From an uncultured Clostridia bacterium (lineage in GTDB: Bacteria > Bacillota > Clostridia > Christensenellales > CAG-917): a DNA stretch of 6,178 nucleotides. Positions 5,579-6,178 of this stretch are shown one piece after another (position 1 is the stretch's first letter; each line of letters begins with the position of its first letter). The notes under the pieces are model-generated. The model ran no database searches and was not told the DNA's origin. It was given only the letters and a program-made list of their open reading frames with translations. The translations under genes and the position numbers were made by a program. Location: assembly GCA_900554085.1 (NCBI GenBank), contig USGA01000045.1:1-6178 (forward strand), written 5' to 3'.

Positions 5579-6178
5579 CTAATCCACATAATAAATGGTG
5601 CGTGAGCCGTCAATGCTCTCCATTGTGGAGGTTGTGATGAAATCTTTGACTGCCTCTTTATCTCTTGCGAGAAGACAGTCAAAGATTTTTTTTGCACTGT
5701 AATATAATTCTTTGGTGCCATATTTTTGTCCGTAGCGGATCCAGAGACTGCATACAAGATCGCGGAACGAGATAAAAAAGAGAGGGAGCAGAGTGTTGCC
5801 ACTGATGTAGGCAATCTCGTGGCTGAACTCAAAAATGAGAGAAGCCGTCTTTTCCGGGTCAGTACAGTTTTCCATCTGGTAGACATATTCCTGAAGCCCT
5901 AACAGTTCTTTATCTGATGCACGGTCAATCGCAAACTGGGAGGCTTCCACCATAAACATGATTCTTGCTTCCAGCACGGATTTTACTTCACGGTTTTTTA
6001 AAACGCCGCCATTGTAATTCATGATGGCAACGAGTGTGTCTAAAGAACCGTCTCTGTGATAGTCTGCGACAAAGGTTCCGATTCTTGGACGGACCACGAG
6101 AAAACCTTTCTTTTCCAGTTCGGCGATGGCTTCCTGTGACATTTCTGCAACAGCAGCAGCTACTGCTTTCATTTGCTT
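5579..6178 (-). CDS. GntR-family transcriptional regulator, FadR-like, 5'-partial
   Basis: This is a cytoplasmic DNA-binding regulator read leftwards, with its stop TAG at 5581-5579. The frame is open to the window end, giving 199 visible residues. The ATG at 6172 lies inside the expected winged-helix domain, so the real start is outside; perhaps 40-60 residues are missing. The visible part begins with the end of the helix-turn-helix and the wing (QEAIAELEKKGF, then VVRPRIGTFVADY), which is typical of GntR proteins. An all-helical effector domain of the FCD/FadR type follows, with an FSHEIAYISGN segment near residue 117. Only one His is visible in the effector domain, so the Asp plus three-His metal site of many FCD proteins is absent; this points to FadR-like or another non-metal ligand binding. 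It converges on the ABC operon with a 25-bp gap. Its codon style is T- and A-ending, like the last third of the ABC gene and unlike everything left of 5010. The target and effector are unknown. Confidence 0.85.
   Translation of the reverse strand, partial: KQMKAVAAAVAEMSQEAIAELEKKGFLVVRPRIGTFVADYHRDGSLDTLVAIMNYNGGVLKNREVKSVLEARIMFMVEASQFAIDRASDKELLGLQEYVYQMENCTDPEKTASLIFEFSHEIAYISGNTLLPLFFISFRDLVCSLWIRYGQKYGTKELYYSAKKIFDCLLARDKEAVKDFITTSTMESIDGSRTIYYVD
5640..5693 (+). terminator. Rho-independent terminator for the plus strand, embedded in the GntR coding sequence
   Basis: AAATCTTTGACTG (5640-5652) and CAGTCAAAGATTT (5676-5688) form a perfect 13-bp inverted repeat around a 23-nt loop. Eight Ts at 5686-5693 end the right arm and continue past it. 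The loop can add a small TCTC/GAGA stem (5661-5664 with 5669-5672). Read rightwards this is a strong intrinsic terminator starting 87 bp after the ABC stop. Read leftwards, the arms encode KIFDC and AVKDF of the regulator. It would stop ABC transcripts from running far into the convergent gene. Confidence 0.7.

Noticed and set aside
5314..5886. A 190-codon minus-strand frame spanning the ABC end and the GntR gene
   Set aside because: It crosses two well-supported genes in other frames and shows no domain.
3622..6178. The GntR gene as the local regulator of the ABC exporter
   Set aside because: It is convergent, is not next to the operon promoter, and lies across the composition breakpoint, so linkage itself is uncertain.

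Overview
The window looks like DNA from an uncultured, probably gut-associated Clostridia-type Firmicute. It carries three plus-strand transporter genes, followed by one minus-strand regulator gene that runs off the right edge. The main observation is that it seems to contain two genomic backgrounds. From base 1 to about 5010 the coding style is C-ending (TTC, GAC, AAC, TAC) with frequent ATA isoleucine codons. From about 5045 to the end it is T-ending with no ATA in the rest of the transporter gene, which is more like Lachnospiraceae. The switch falls inside an open reading frame, in a conserved part of an ABC ATPase domain.

Layout. Bases 1-1530 are the 3' part of an MFS/GPH-family sugar-type symporter whose frame is open past the left edge. 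Bases 1531-1819 are a regulatory intergenic region. It has an almost consensus sigma-70-type promoter (TTGACA, 17 bp, TAAAAT), inverted repeats around the -35 that look like an operator, and a roughly 200-nt GC-rich leader that can fold into several hairpins. Bases 1820-3625 and 3622-5553 encode the two halves of a heterodimeric ABC exporter of the BmrC/BmrD, LmrC/LmrD and TM287/TM288 type, joined by a 4-base ATGA overlap. Convergent to them, at 5579-6178, is the C-terminal part of a GntR-family (FadR-like) regulator. A strong rho-independent terminator for the plus-strand operon lies inside that regulator's coding sequence.

How the genes work together. The two ABC half-transporters should form one pump with one degenerate and one catalytic ATP site: the first subunit has Asp and Gln where the catalytic Glu and switch His normally sit, and the second has the intact residues but an altered LSQGQ signature. 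The promoter, operator-like repeat and leader suggest inducible expression, as expected for a drug or peptide exporter. The GPH symporter belongs to the same genomic background, but no functional link to the pump is visible. The GntR gene and terminator lie on the other side of the composition switch, so their proximity should not be read as evidence that this regulator controls this exporter until the junction is shown to be real. I found no RNA genes, CRISPR arrays or insertion sequences.
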